Positions 33,599 through 45,659 of a stretch of 64,000 nucleotides of DNA are shown here, one piece after another. Numbering within the stretch: position 1 is the first letter of the stretch; every line of letters begins with the position of its first letter. Made by a program: the position numbers and the translations under genes. The notes under the pieces were generated by a model. The model was not told the DNA's origin and ran no database searches. It saw only the letters and a program-made list of their open reading frames with translations. Origin of the DNA: Blepharisma japonicum (taxonomy: Eukaryota; Ciliophora; Heterotrichea; Heterotrichida; Blepharismidae). Location of the stretch: positions 310,001-374,000 of the forward strand of contig CATKHK010000044.1 of the NCBI GenBank assembly GCA_949751835.1. Reading direction: 5' to 3'.

Positions 33599-36478
33599 TT
33601 ACATATAAAAAGTCTTCGAAAGTTTCTCATATGATTTCTGCCCAGCCAGTTTTATCCTTGGGAAGTTCCCAGAGTTCATTCTTTTCTGTTTATCCAAAAC
33701 TGAGCTTTCATTGAACTTTCTTATTAGTTCTTCATACTCTACCAGGCCATTTTGATTCCGATCCAACACCATTGCCAAATTCTGGATTTGGTCAGCGTTT
33801 AACGGCATTCCAAGCCAAATCATCATCCCTTCAAACTCTACGAATGTCAGGGCTCCATCTTTGTCTTTGTCAATCATATTAAATAGCTCGGGAAGCTTAA
33901 TATTTTTGGAATTCAGCTGACTTCTCATAATTCTCCAATAGTCTTCAGTAGCTTTTTCTATTTTTACTCTGGTTCGGGGGTTGGAAAATAAAGGGATTTT
34001 CATATAGTCTTCGACCTCTTTGAATTTCAGCTTCTTTTTTACTATGGTTTTGTGGAGCATGTAGTCTTTATAGTATTGGTCAAGCTTTATTTCTGAAAGG
34101 CTTGTATTTAGCATAGTATCGCCTCTCAGCATTTTTATTACAACACTTTCGAAATGGTAATCCTGGTTAGCTAGAGCTAAATCTAAAGCAGTTTTTCCAT
34201 CAAAATTCGTTAACTTAACATTAGCTCCTAATTGGATTAGTACATGAATACAATGGAGCTGCTTTCCTTCGACTGCGATATGAAGTGGCGTCATTTTACG
34301 TTTGGGCGTTTGTGCATTTACACTGAAAATTTTTGTAAGTATCAATTCTCTTAGCATGTTAAAATTTCCATTTTTCGCATAGTCTCATATATGGTAGAAG
34401 CTTTCTGTAAGCCTTCCAGTTATATCTAAATCTCTTGGCTTCCTTTCTTTAAAGTCCCTTTCATTTCTTAGCTGGTTTCTATCACTATCAGCTTTTACAA
34501 TCATCTCAATTAATTTTTTGTTCCCATTCAACGTTGCAATATGAAGAGCATTTTGCATTTTTTCGTTGTGGGCATAAATATTGCAGTTGTTTTCCATTAA
34601 AATTTGCACCATTTCCATGCGCTCTTGTTTAACTGCCATTAGGAAAGGGGTATATCGACTTTTCGTATCTTTTTCGAGCATAGATTCTAGGGAAATTATT
34701 TTCATGTCTTGGAATTGCTGAGGTAGAGTGCTACGATGAATTAAAGCTTCTTGGCGCTGCTTGTAGATACTTAAAAGCCATATGAGGATTTCTGGGTCTG
34801 AGTAAGAAACTGCTATATGGAGAATTGTTCAGTTTTCGCTTGTTATTTGATCTAAGGCTGCTCAAGAGTCTGCAACTCAGGGTCTGGCACATTTAAAGCC
34901 TTTTCCTTTGCCGATCTCTTCATGGCCCATAATAAATAAATTTAATATTTTCATGCAATTTAATTTCACCGCAAAATGAACAGAAGTCCAATGATTTTTA
35001 TTCGACGTCAAAGGGCTCATTTTTCTATCCAATAACACTTTCACAGACTCCAGAGAGTTCTTTTTAACCGCTAGAATCATATAATTATCAGAAAGCTGGC
35101 CATTCCTATAGTTCAATAATGACTCTTCGTCCATCAATAAAATATCTTTGGTCTCTATCATATTTTTTTGCTCGAAAATTTGTTCATCAGTCGTGACTTT
35201 TAGCGATTTATGCTTGGCTTTGGGCATTTTCATTTTAGATATAATTATAGTTGCAGCTACCCTTGACACGATTAAATCAATTGGTTTTTTCCCATTATAG
35301 TCTTTTACATCAAGATCAGCCCCATGGTCTATTAATGCTCTTATTATAGGAACTGTATTGCAAAGAGCCGCCATATGAAGAGCTGTTCTTCCTAGGTGAT
35401 CCACAGTTCCTATAAAATCTGTAGGAATTTTTGTAGTGATTCTTCTAGGTTTCATCACATTAGTCCCTTCAGAATAATCCATTCTTTCAGCAATTTTGTG
35501 AATTTCTTCATCAAATACATCAAAATCCACAAAAATGGTCGAAGCTTCCATGCTAGCAATGCTTATTGCATTAGTATTCTTAGCTTTAGCCATTTTTCTA
35601 AGTCTTTTGTATTTCAAAAGTCTTGCAACAGTCCTGTCATTTGTGGTCTCAGAAAGCTTGTCTAGCATCCTTAAAGCTTTTGGATACAAATTAACCAGAA
35701 TGTCTACAACTTCTTTATTATCCTGTAAAGATGCATAATGCAGCGCAGTTCTTCCATATATATCTTGAATACGTGGATCAGTCCCGCTGTATATTAACAT
35801 TTCAATAGCTCCTATTTGGCCCAAGCAAGCTGCATAATGCAATGCAGTTCTTCCGTGCTGATCAATGATATTTACTTTCAAGCCTCTTTGGAAATCATTG
35901 CGGCATTCATCAATGTGGGCTTCAAGTATTCTTAAGCATTTACCTAGGACTGTATGTATAACTGAGATTCGTAAAGGGTTTTCTTCAATCCTTATTTTTG
36001 TCATGATTTTTTTGCTGGATTCTATTCGCTCACGAACTTTGCTATTAAAAAGCTCTAAAATCGTGATTTTATTTTGGAGCTTTTTTTCGGTACGGTTTAA
36101 GGCACGCTTGATTGCCATATCTTTTAGGGATTTTAAATCAGAATTTGATAAACCTTTTGTTAATTCTTGAACTACATCATGCCTGCGCTTATTAAAATTG
36201 TCTTTTACATGCTCTTTTATACGTTCTAACTTCTGAGAGTTATCAGGGTCAGGATTTTCTTTTAAAATTCGTTTAGATGAGCGGATTGATGGGACTTGGC
36301 GTGAAATCGTTTTGTGTTCTGAAGATAAAGGCTCTTCCTCTTTGATAACGGTGGTTGCGTTTAGTCTTTTTTTCCAATAAGTGCTTGAATCGAAATTGGA
36401 GGAGGCCATATCAAGGGAAAAATTTCGTTTTGGGGTAGGAGTTGTTGAGAGACTTTTGAAAATTGGTGCATTATCCAT
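33599..36478 (-). CDS. Ankyrin-repeat protein with C-terminal EF-hand pair
   Basis: A 959-aa protein in one frame across several TGA (Trp) codons, starting at MDNAPIFKSLS. After a disordered, basic N-terminus (about 1-130) and a helical part, there are about nine ankyrin repeats in blocks, recognisable from phrases such as GRTALHYAACLGQIGAIEML, GRTALHMAALCN, ENWTILHIAVSY, NALHIATLNGN and MTPLHIAVEGKQ. Near the C-terminus sit two canonical EF-hand loops: DKDKDGALTFVEFE and DRNQNGLVEYEE, with all calcium-ligand positions filled. A calcium-dependent scaffold is the simplest reading. No membrane segments or catalytic domain are seen. Confidence 0.85.
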
Positions 36479-37358
36479 TTAAATTTAGAGGATTATTTAG
36501 AAAGGAAGTTGAATAATTTTGAGCTGTTTTGTGAATTTTGGATAATTGAAAGAAATAGAGAGACCGAAATAGCTTCATTGGCTGCTGATTGATTTAAGAA
36601 AATTTATATTATGTAATAAATTCATAGAGCTTTTTATTTGTCATTTTAAAAATAAAATAATTATTTTTATGTAGTTTTTATAAAATAGAGATAAATATTA
36701 CTCATCACTTATAGAAAACATCTTCATATATGTAAAATTTGTGTAAATAGAATAAATAGTGAATAAGAGCATCGATTGGAGCATAAAATTTTATCAAGTT
36801 TTTTACACTTCAAAAACTTATTTTCGATCCTATTAATACTCTACTCTATTTTATATATTATTAGCCTTATCATTGCAGTAGCGAGAAATTATTATTTAAA
36901 ATTAAAAATTCAATTTCTTTTTGATTATTTATCATTTCATATTTAATGCAACTATTCTAAACACAGCTTTATTGCAAGCTATTCTTTAAGCAAACCTTAA
37001 AGCAATTATCATAGTAAGCCCAGAAAGAAAATTGGAGCAATAGCTAATAATAAAAAATACTAATTATAATTTTTTGCCTATTAAGAACAAAATAGGAGAA
37101 ATATTTCAAATATATCAAAAGCATTAACTAAATCAAATAAAAAGAAATATTTAATCATCCTATTATTCCGAGCTAATAATAATATCATTATTTTATTAAT
37201 TTTATAATTTTATGAAATTTTCTATTTTCTAAAATATTTCGCAGTCTACCGAAGACACTGCTGTTAGGTGCCTTATGTGACTAGGATATCTGACTATTGC
37301 AGACATTTTTCTTCGCATATGATATTTTTATGAATTTCTCCGCCATTTATAATTGTAA
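36479..37358. other. 880-bp AT-rich spacer
   Basis: The gap lies between the divergent ankyrin gene and the first secreted paralogue. It is very AT-rich. I found no convincing ORF, RNA gene or repeat. Confidence 0.35.
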
Positions 37359-38297
37359 ATGAGAGCTCTTTGTTTAGTTCTTATACTCGCTTTATGCGTT
37401 ACTTCTCGCCCCATGTCATTCGATAGCACCAAAGATTTCTTAGAAGGTGTCTATCTGTCCTTTACAGGTAATCCATTAGAAAATACCAGGTGTCTTGACG
37501 ATAAATCACAAGCAAATCTTCATCACTCCTTGGACAGGCTTTTTATGGATTATAGAGAGGATAGATCCCTCCAAACACTTCTTCATCATCTTGCCTTCAT
37601 TCTTACAGATATTTCCTCAGTCTTCGCCAAATGCGGCCTTGAGACTTATTTCGAAGCTTTTTCATCCAGTTTATCAACTGAAGGCGACAAACTTTTCTCA
37701 AGAATTGCTCAAGAATTCAGCACAATTAAAGCAATTTATGCAGATTTCCTGAAACAAATTGAGTCAGGAGAGTTTAAACTTGCTGGAGAGCAGTTAGGAA
37801 ATATGATGAAGCTTATGGTTCCAATTGGAGATTATCAACTACACCAGGATAGGCTTTATGCGTTTGCAGCTAACTTTACACTGTTTCTTGAAGGGGCTGC
37901 TATGGGATTCCAAGCGAAATCAACCCCTCTTACTAAGTGTTATAATACAACTACAATGATAATGCCATCAATGAATAACGCTTATAAAGAAATCAAAAAA
38001 TGCGCCTATTTGAACTTCACTGCTTGCAATGATGTCCCAGCATATCTGACTATATTTAATGCAGCAGTTTCAAGTATTTATAATGACTGCAAAACGGAAA
38101 CACTAATCAGCGATATTGAGGCACTTAGTGATCCAGAGAACTTTGTAACAGTTATGTTTAGATATTTCAGTAAATCAACTGATATCCAAGATCACTTTGA
38201 TGAGCTTATTCAAGCTGCTGAGCAATGGAACACTTATGAGATGGGCTATAACTTAGCTTATATCATCAAAGTTCTATTGAACTTCTCCATTTCTTAA
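37359..38297 (+). CDS. Secreted protein of unknown family, tandem copy 1
   Basis: A 312-aa protein with a clear signal peptide (MRALCLVLILALCVTSRP). The mature part is helical with scattered Cys (RCLDD, AKCGLETY, TKCYN, KKCAYLNFTACND, YNDCKT) and several N-glycosylation sequons. It ends in YEMGYNLAYIIKVLLNFSIS, with no hydrophobic anchor. The next gene shares the same layout: signal peptide, an N-P-x-E/x-C-L-D phrase, KC-x-x-x-T/F, and an ending G-Y-x-x-A-x-I-x-x-L-x-x-F-x-I-S. Both are therefore one family duplicated in tandem. I do not recognise the family; a secreted or lumenal (for example vacuolar) helical protein is all that can be said. Confidence 0.75.
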   Translation: MRALCLVLILALCVTSRPMSFDSTKDFLEGVYLSFTGNPLENTRCLDDKSQANLHHSLDRLFMDYREDRSLQTLLHHLAFILTDISSVFAKCGLETYFEAFSSSLSTEGDKLFSRIAQEFSTIKAIYADFLKQIESGEFKLAGEQLGNMMKLMVPIGDYQLHQDRLYAFAANFTLFLEGAAMGFQAKSTPLTKCYNTTTMIMPSMNNAYKEIKKCAYLNFTACNDVPAYLTIFNAAVSSIYNDCKTETLISDIEALSDPENFVTVMFRYFSKSTDIQDHFDELIQAAEQWNTYEMGYNLAYIIKVLLNFSIS

Positions 38298-38577
38298 GAT
38301 TGATTAAGTAATCATTTTTAAAAATAAAAGCTATTAAAATAATTAGCTTCCCAAGCATCATCATTCTTTCGCTAGGTTTCTATAAACAATGAATTTTTAA
38401 AACAAATACCTCAAATATCATAATGATTTCAAAAAGTTTGTTAATGCACTTATAATTATATAGTCTTCCTGATCATTTCTGATAAAATTTATTATTTATT
38501 TATAAAATTAATATTAATCACCCTTTTTCTATTCTGAAGATATTGCTTATATCTTCTCCTAAATTTTTGATTATAAA

Positions 38578-39510
38578 ATGAAAGTAAGCTATCTTATTAT
38601 ATTATCTGTGGTGGTATGCACATCTTCTCATCCTCTTGAGTTCATTAAGGATTTCATCTTAGATGCTCACATAAAAATTGTTGATCAGCCTATTGAAAAT
38701 CCTGAATGCCTTGATGTAGGCCAATTGGCTACTATGATAAACAGCTTATACAAGCTCATAGGTGAATTTAACGAAAATAATTCACCTGAATCACTTAGCA
38801 GCCAATTAAATGCATTTATTGCAAGCCTTTCTTCAGCACTTTCTAAATGCAACTTTGGGACTTTTCTTAACTCCATTGATAATTCGTTAATTGACTCTCA
38901 TGAACTATTTTCAGACCTTCATATAAACCCATCCTCATTCTCTTCAAAATTTTCTGATCTTATATCATCAATAAAGCAATCAGATTTCAAATCTGCCAAG
39001 CAGCAGTTTCTTGACATATTACTTTCTACCTTAATATCTCAAAGGAAAATAATCCAGCAATGAGAATTAACTCCTAGCCAAGCTTATCAACTTAAGCAAT
39101 TCTACAGAGGACTTATAAAAGGCCTACAATCTCCTGCAGTAGACTTTGGGAATTGTTTTTATATATTAGACTATTATCCTCAAACGTGCTATAGAACTCT
39201 ATTGCATTTTGATGCATGTGCATTCCTTCGGATACTTTGTGAAGATTTTAAAATTTATTTTAAAATATTGGAAAATTCAACTAATATGATGGTGATGAAT
39301 TGCAAGTTTGGCGAAATGATTGAAGCCTTTATGAATATGACAAGTAAAAATGGAATTGCATGGACATTTATGAAGTATAAAGAAAATATGGCAGAAATCA
39401 ATGAGGATACTAAAATGTTTATCACTGCTTTAGAGAATTTTAGCCCGTATGACATTGGGTATTATCCAGCATCAATATTCCGCTTATTAACCGGGTTTAA
39501 CATTAGTTAA
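38578..39510 (+). CDS. Secreted protein of unknown family, tandem copy 2
   Basis: A 310-aa protein once the TGA at 39061 is read as Trp. It has a signal peptide (MKVSYLIILSVVVCTSSHP). It shares length, Cys placement and C-terminal pattern (PYDIGYYPASIFRLLTGFNIS) with the gene 280 bp upstream, but is strongly diverged, so the duplication is old. There are additional Cys in the middle (NCFYILDYYPQTCYRT and ACAFLRILCED), possibly forming extra disulfides. No enzyme motif is visible. Confidence 0.72.
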
Positions 39511-39667
39511 ATAATTGAACTCAGCGTTAATCTTAAGTAATCATTTTCTTATAATTTTTAGTTTTATAATTTATTAGTATTGAAAATCATTTTTACTATT
39601 AAAATGTTTGCTAAATATCTTTTATTTCTATATACTTCAATTTATCTTTATAATTTCATATCATAAG

Positions 39668-40537
39668 ATGGAGCTCAACAACATAATTTTTCCATCCCCA
39701 AAACCTTCTTATGACAATTCTACATTTCGTGGAGAAACAATTTGAATTCCTCGAGCCTCAAACCCATTAAAACATCCAATTCCTTGTGTTTATCTTCCAT
39801 GTAATAGAGGTTCAAGCAAAATCCTATTGTATTTTCATGGAAACGCTGAAGATTTAGGCCTATGTTACCACCTTATTGAACATTTGAGATCAACTCTTAG
39901 TGTCCACGTTATAGGGGTTGAGTACCCCGGGTATGGGATTTACCCTGGAAAATGTAGTGCAAAGCAAGTGCTTATAGATGCAGACGATATTTTTCAATAT
40001 TTAGTCCAAGAAATGCATATAAATACACGAGACATTTTAATATTTGGAAGATCAATTGGGTCAGGCCCTGCAACTTGGATTGCTGCCAATAGAAATCCAG
40101 GTGCTTTACTGCTGATGTCGGCTTATACATCAATCAAAGCAGCTGTCAAAAAAATAGCTGGAAGACTTGCTATGAAATTTGTAAAAGAAAGATTTAGAAA
40201 TATCGATTTAATGCCCAAAATCACCTGCCCGACCTTTCTTATCCATGGTCAAAAGGACACTCTCATTGCGTGAGAAAATTCACAGCAGCTTCATGATCTT
40301 TGCACAGGGCCATGCTGTCTGCTTTTACCTAAGGAAATGACACACAATGAATTCGATTTTTTTGATGATTTATCATTACCTTTTGCTGCATTTTTAATGC
40401 AGTGTGGGATTTCAGTAAACCCTGGGGCTAAAGGGGACAGTGTGCTGAGATTTCCAGAGAGCTTGTATATTAGGCCTGAAAATGGCGAAAACAAAAAGAA
40501 AGGGAGGTGGAATCGGTTCCTTCAAAGGTTTGCATAA
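39668..40537 (+). CDS. ABHD17-like alpha/beta hydrolase
   Basis: A 289-aa protein from ATG 39668, with two Trp encoded by TGA. The fold signatures are LLYFHGNAEDLG (oxyanion region), VIGVEYPGYGIYPG, the nucleophile elbow FGRSIGSGPA (Ser129), an acid in FLIHGQKD and a His in the MTHNEFD segment. These match the ABHD17/ABHD13 branch; ABHD17 enzymes remove palmitate from Ras and synaptic proteins. The N-terminal Cys cluster that anchors animal ABHD17 is absent here, so membrane targeting would differ. Substrate assignment is by family only. An enzyme acting on acylated proteins would be the functional opposite of the DHHC enzyme near 32 kb. Confidence 0.88.
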
Positions 40538-40616
40538 ATCTAGATTTTATAGCAAATACAAAGGAATGCTAATTTCTTGGTTTCTATTATTAAAGTATTT
40601 TTCAAATATTTAAAGG

Positions 40617-43205
40617 TTAAATCCTAATTCTTAATTTTTTATTCAAATATTCCTCAGACAAATTCTGGCCCATTTTATATTTTCTATATCTGTCTGCTGA
40701 TTCTTTTAATATTCTTTTGATGTCTAGTCTTTCCCCTGGAATATTTTCGATTGCAATTTCTATTCTTTCTATTATATCATCAGCACATTCCAAGCAAGGC
40801 AACATATATCTGCAAAACGCTCTTGAAAACTCAGGCTCTGTTTCTGTTACAATTCTGTGAAGAGTGTCAAAAAATCTGTTTGCAAATGGGCTTAGCAAGT
40901 CATATTGTCGAGGTATATTAAATCCTCTCATAAACGCAAGTCTTTCTTTACTGGAAAGCTTTTCTCCATTAGTTATAAGCATATTTCAAGCAGCTTCTTT
41001 TTTCTCTATTTCTGGATACGCAGCATCGCAAAATAGTTTTGCAAAATAGCCATATAGGCTGTTATTTTTATCCATTTCCTCCAAAATCGATGCTTCAGCA
41101 TTCACATTTATATTCGAATAAGCTTTTAGGATGCTCCACCTCTGATCATCTTCCAGCTCCCAATTTTTAACATCAGTTTTATTATTTTTCAGCCAATTTA
41201 CACACCTTTCAATATCACTTTTAGCATATAGAAATTGGTAAGATTTATTTATATATAGATGCTGTTCTTCATCACTAACTGAATTTTCAATCTTATTCAC
41301 TATGATGCTAAATATTTCATGCGCTATTTTTTCTTTTAAAGCTTCGGATGGAATATAGCTCATAGCTTGGGATGCTATATTATACATATAATCTACAACA
41401 CGAAGATTTATCTCTGGTGAATTTTGAGCATCTATAAAGAATTCAATAAATTCAAAAGCAGATAATTTGATATCTAATACCATATCCCAAAGTGCCTTAT
41501 AAACAATGAGCCTTGTTAATGGATTTGAAAGGCTTGAAAAATGCCTTTTTAGAGTTTTCATTGAAAATTCATCGATTATGACTTTGCAGTATCCCCAGTC
41601 ATCAACATTTAATATTGCACAATAAGCCTCAAGCCCATTAAATTGATCAAAAACAGTCTCCAACTGTGGAAGCACATGAATAGTGGATTTTTGGATAGAG
41701 TTCATTGAAGGGCCAAAGAATTCTACGTTGATTTTGTGATATCTTAATGTAGGGAATTCTAATAGCACAGGGGATTGCTTTACAATAAAGTTTATTATTT
41801 TCCCATTTTCGTCTCTGTTTATAATAGGCTCTAGCTCATTTGCACCTGCAGTTTTAATTCAGTCTTCAGCCCAATCCTGAATAGAAATGTCTGAATCAAA
41901 GGCTTGCTCTGCTATAACTTCAATTAAATCTTGAAAATCTGCATTAGAAAATTGGTATTTCTTTATATAATTTTTCAAGCTTTCTACAAAAACTTCTTTT
42001 CCTACCAAAAAATAGAGCTGTTTTAATATAGCTGAGCTTTTGTTATAAGAAATCCCATCAAAATTCGTCTCAGCTTGATTCGTATTTTCAATTATGCTTG
42101 AAATAGGGTGTGTTGTGCTTAGCTCATCAATAGCATATCCACTTCCCTTAGAAATAAAAAAATCAATCCAAGTATCAGGACATTCCTCACTAAAAATGCT
42201 ATCGTTTACAAGATAAGACAAAAAAGTTGCAAAACTCTCTTTAAGCCACAAGTCGTTCCATCATTTCATAGTCACAACATTCCCAAACCAAACATGGGCC
42301 ATTTCATGGAGAAATACTTTTAGGTTTCATGCTTTATCAATTTCTGAATTCCACCACATAATTCTTTCTAGGAAAGTCACGCAGCCAACATTTTCCATAG
42401 CTGTCCATTTGAATTCTGGAATAAAAACTTGGTCATATTTAGAAAATGGGTATTTATAATCAAAAAATTCATTGAAAAAAGCCAAACTTTTTATTGTCCA
42501 ATTAGTAAATATGTTTGAGTCAAAATAGCAAGAAAATGATTTTCTAAAGTAAAAACCTAAATCCAAAGAAAGCTCATTGTTGTCATAACGAAATTCTGAG
42601 TAGGGTCCTGCACATACAGCAAATAAATATGTGCTTATTTTAGGGGTTTTGTTGAAAACATGTAGGGATAATGGGCTGGCAAAAGGAATTTTAGGGATTT
42701 CGATTATTTTGGAATGCTTTTCGTTTGCAATCACTTTTCATGAGGGTGGAGCAAAAACTGATAAGGCAAAAGAGGCCTTTAAGATTGGCTGGTCGAAGCA
42801 TGGAAATATTCGATTTGCTGCATATGGACTGCAAGTAGAAAAAATATAAATTTCCTGGTCTTTTTCATCTCTGTACTGCATCAAGCCAGCTCCATCATGA
42901 GAGTACTCATTCTCATATTCTACTTCAACAAAGTTTCTGCCAATTACTAAGCTGTCTAAATCAACTTGGCTGTTTTTATATACAAAAGACTCTTGCTTTA
43001 TGTTATTTATTGATAAAGAGTGGACTTCTTTTCCATGAAAATCAAGAAAGATACGATTTTCTGTATTCTGGCAGAAAAACTCAACTTTTAATATTCCAGA
43101 AAATCTTGAATTCTCAGTAAGCAGCAAAGTTATATTGTATGATAAATCTGAAATAGTGCTAGCTCTAATATTGGCATCTTGCAATGAAAGCATATATGTT
43201 TCCAT
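40617..43205 (-). CDS. M1-family zinc aminopeptidase
   Basis: An 862-aa single-exon gene with several TGA (Trp) codons. It starts at METYMLSLQDANI, with no signal peptide, so the enzyme is probably cytosolic. The N-terminal beta domain carries the conserved FPCFDQP phrase. The catalytic domain shows TAMENVG (the GAMEN exopeptidase motif, Gly to Thr), then HEMAHVWFGNVV and WLKESFATF, giving the full HExxH-x18-E zinc site near residues 300-325. The Tyr that stabilises the transition state is likely in the SYNKSSAILKQL segment. The C-terminal half is the ERAP1-like helical domain. It is closest in style to puromycin-sensitive aminopeptidases; cleavage preference cannot be read from sequence. Confidence 0.93.
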
Positions 43206-43657
43206 TTTTGATTTATAATCATATTGATAAATTATGGCAAATCACTTATGCTTTAAATTCTTTTCTTAGGCATGTAAATATATTATTAAAATTTAAAGTG
43301 TTTATTTTTAGGGTTTTGCAATAATAATTAGTGCTTAATATAATTATTAGTCTTGTTAGCTGCATCATTCACATACTTGGATAAGATTGCTAAATATTTC
43401 CTTTTTCATATATTTTATAGTAAAAATATCATTAAATTTCCTATAACATATCTGACAAAATCAAATTTCCCAAAACAAATGGTACAGAAAAAGTACAGAT
43501 CAAAAAATGCGTCTGGCCTGATTATTTATTATAAAGGAAATTGCCTTAATCTGTATAAAAAGTAAATAGAATCGTTTTATATTTTTAGTCCAAGCTAGAA
43601 AACTGCTATACGTAATTAATATACACAACTTATTACTAAAAATTCGTTTACAATTAT
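43206..43657. other. Intergenic spacer, no convincing gene
   Basis: A 452-bp AT-rich gap between two minus-strand genes. A 70-codon plus-strand frame (43353-43565) begins at a non-ATG codon and is compositionally AT-driven, so it is not called as a gene. Confidence 0.35.
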
Positions 43658-45061
43658 CTAATCTTCATCAATCGGCCTACTTAAATTCCTAATCCTCTTT
43701 TTAGTTGAGTTCATAAGTCCACTAAAAATTGCTTCATTTATTTCATTTATCCTCGAACTTTCATCAACAGACACCCTCCTTCTCCTACTAACTTGATTAA
43801 TATCAGGCAATCGTGTGCTGTTCAACTGAGGAGGCTTTACAAAGCAAGAGCCGAAGCCAAAGTCTGCTACAAGTTTACCTTCTTTAAATGATGAGAATCA
43901 TGGAAACTTTAATGCATCTCTTGCTGAAGGGCGAATTCTATAGTCAGGTTGTGTTAGAATAAGGATAGCCCTTATCGCTGATTTTGTTTTATTTCTTCAT
44001 CTTTCATCATTGAAATTTATGACACATTGCTTGTTTTTTATAAGAGTTTGCTTGGAATTTCTGCCTGAAAAAGGAGTGTGACCTGATAATATCATATAAA
44101 GAACAATTCCAACACTAAAAACGTCAACTTTGTTCCCATAAGGAATTTTTCGTAAAATTTCAGGAGCGACGTAGCCAGGTGATCCACATCTTGCTGTGAG
44201 GTTTCCTTCAGAGATGCAAGCCAAATTAAAATCAGCTAACTTAAAATCAGTATCTTTATCTGAAGAAACCAATAAAATATTATCCAGCTTTATATCTCTA
44301 TGTACAACATTATTTTCTGAAAAATACTCCAGCAATGATAGCAGTTTATAAGCAAGTTTAGAAGCCTTTTTCTCATCAAGTGGCCCTTTATATAGGATTC
44401 GTTGTAACAAGTCTCCTCCTTCTAAATAGTCTAGTACCAAGTGAACATGGTTTTCTGACTCATACACTTTATGCAATTTTACAACATTTTTATGATCTAA
44501 TAGTGAAAGGATTTCAATTTCATTTTTCAATGCATTCACTCGGCTTTCGCTATTTAAATATGATTTTTTGAAAGATTTTATTGCAACATGTTTGAAATTA
44601 TCCAAATCTTTGGCTAAATACACAATAGAAAATGCTCCAGAGCCTAATTGCTTTAGAAATTTATAATCATTTTCAATATCTGTCATAACTGCGAGCCTAG
44701 ACAGTTTATCAACCCATTTATCCAGATCATCAGAACTTTTTGCATAGAAATATTTGCATTGGTTTCCAAAACAAATCCGGAAGCCAAACTTGTTGTCCTC
44801 TTTCCGCTCCTCAAGGAAAGGCTCAATTATTTTCCATCGTAGCTTTGTGGCTTTTTTTATTTCAGAAGTTGACATCGAGATCCCTATTAAATAAGATTTG
44901 GTGAGCCGAAAGTAGGTTTCATGTGATTTTCCAGTAGGTTTTATTTCTGTTAACACGCCTCCGTGTATTATGTTTGAACTCTCAGCAAGAATGTTAATAT
45001 CTGGAGGAATCCAGAATTGATCATTTGAATTTTTATCAATTTCGTAAAATAGTGATTGCAT
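43658..45061 (-). CDS. PH-domain CAMK-type protein kinase with DFN motif
   Basis: A 467-aa protein; the TGA just after NFNDER is Trp, and the gene ends at TAG 43658. Residues about 34-125 look like a PH domain (HGGVLTEI, then ETYFRLTKSYLIGI and the terminal DDLDKWVDKLS). The kinase domain (about 133-385) has GSGAFSIVYLA, VAIKSF, HRDIKLDNILL and CGSPGYVAPEI, and is CAMK-like. The magnesium-binding motif reads DFN instead of DFG; DFN occurs in a minority of active kinases and keeps the metal-binding Asp. The C-terminal tail is basic. The PH domain suggests recruitment to phosphoinositide membranes, and no EF-hands are attached, so it is not a CDPK. Confidence 0.87.
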
Positions 45062-45659
45062 TTTTATTAACTTTATGGGTTATTATGGATTGGCTCCTTA
45101 TTATTGATTAATTAAAGTAATGAGACCATATATGGAAAATTAAAAAGGAAGCTTGAAGTAGGAGAAATATAAATTTTCAGCACTAATAATAGATTGGAAT
45201 TATTTAAATTTTATAAATAATCATTATAATTATTCAATCAAACAAATTCATAAATAATATTAGTCAGAAAATATTTTTTAATTTAATGGATTTTAAAACT
45301 AAGTTTATTGAGACTTTATGATACCGGTCATTTAAATTAAAAAGTCTGGATTTAATTTTAAATGAAATAATTTTTCTATATCTCTTGCAATAAACTAGTT
45401 TCTTTTCAAATATCTAAAAATTTGAATATTTTTGAAAAATAATTTTCAATGTTTATTATCATTAAATATTATTAAAGATATAAATAGGACACATCTAAAT
45501 AAGCACTTTTAAACTTTAAAAGGTAAAATTGCTCTTATTTTGCTATTTTTAATATTGACTAAGCATTTAAAATTGTGAAATCTTAAAATTTATTTTACTA
45601 ATATTTTGAATAGGCTCTTAAAATATTTATTTCATAAACTTTAAAAACAGAAGAGCAAA
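45062..45659. other. 598-bp divergent spacer
   Basis: Very AT-rich DNA between the PH-kinase gene and the STIMATE gene. No gene is recognised. Confidence 0.35.

Noticed and set aside
43353-43565. Plus-strand 70-codon ORF
   Set aside because: It begins at a non-ATG codon, is AT-driven and has no recognisable feature.
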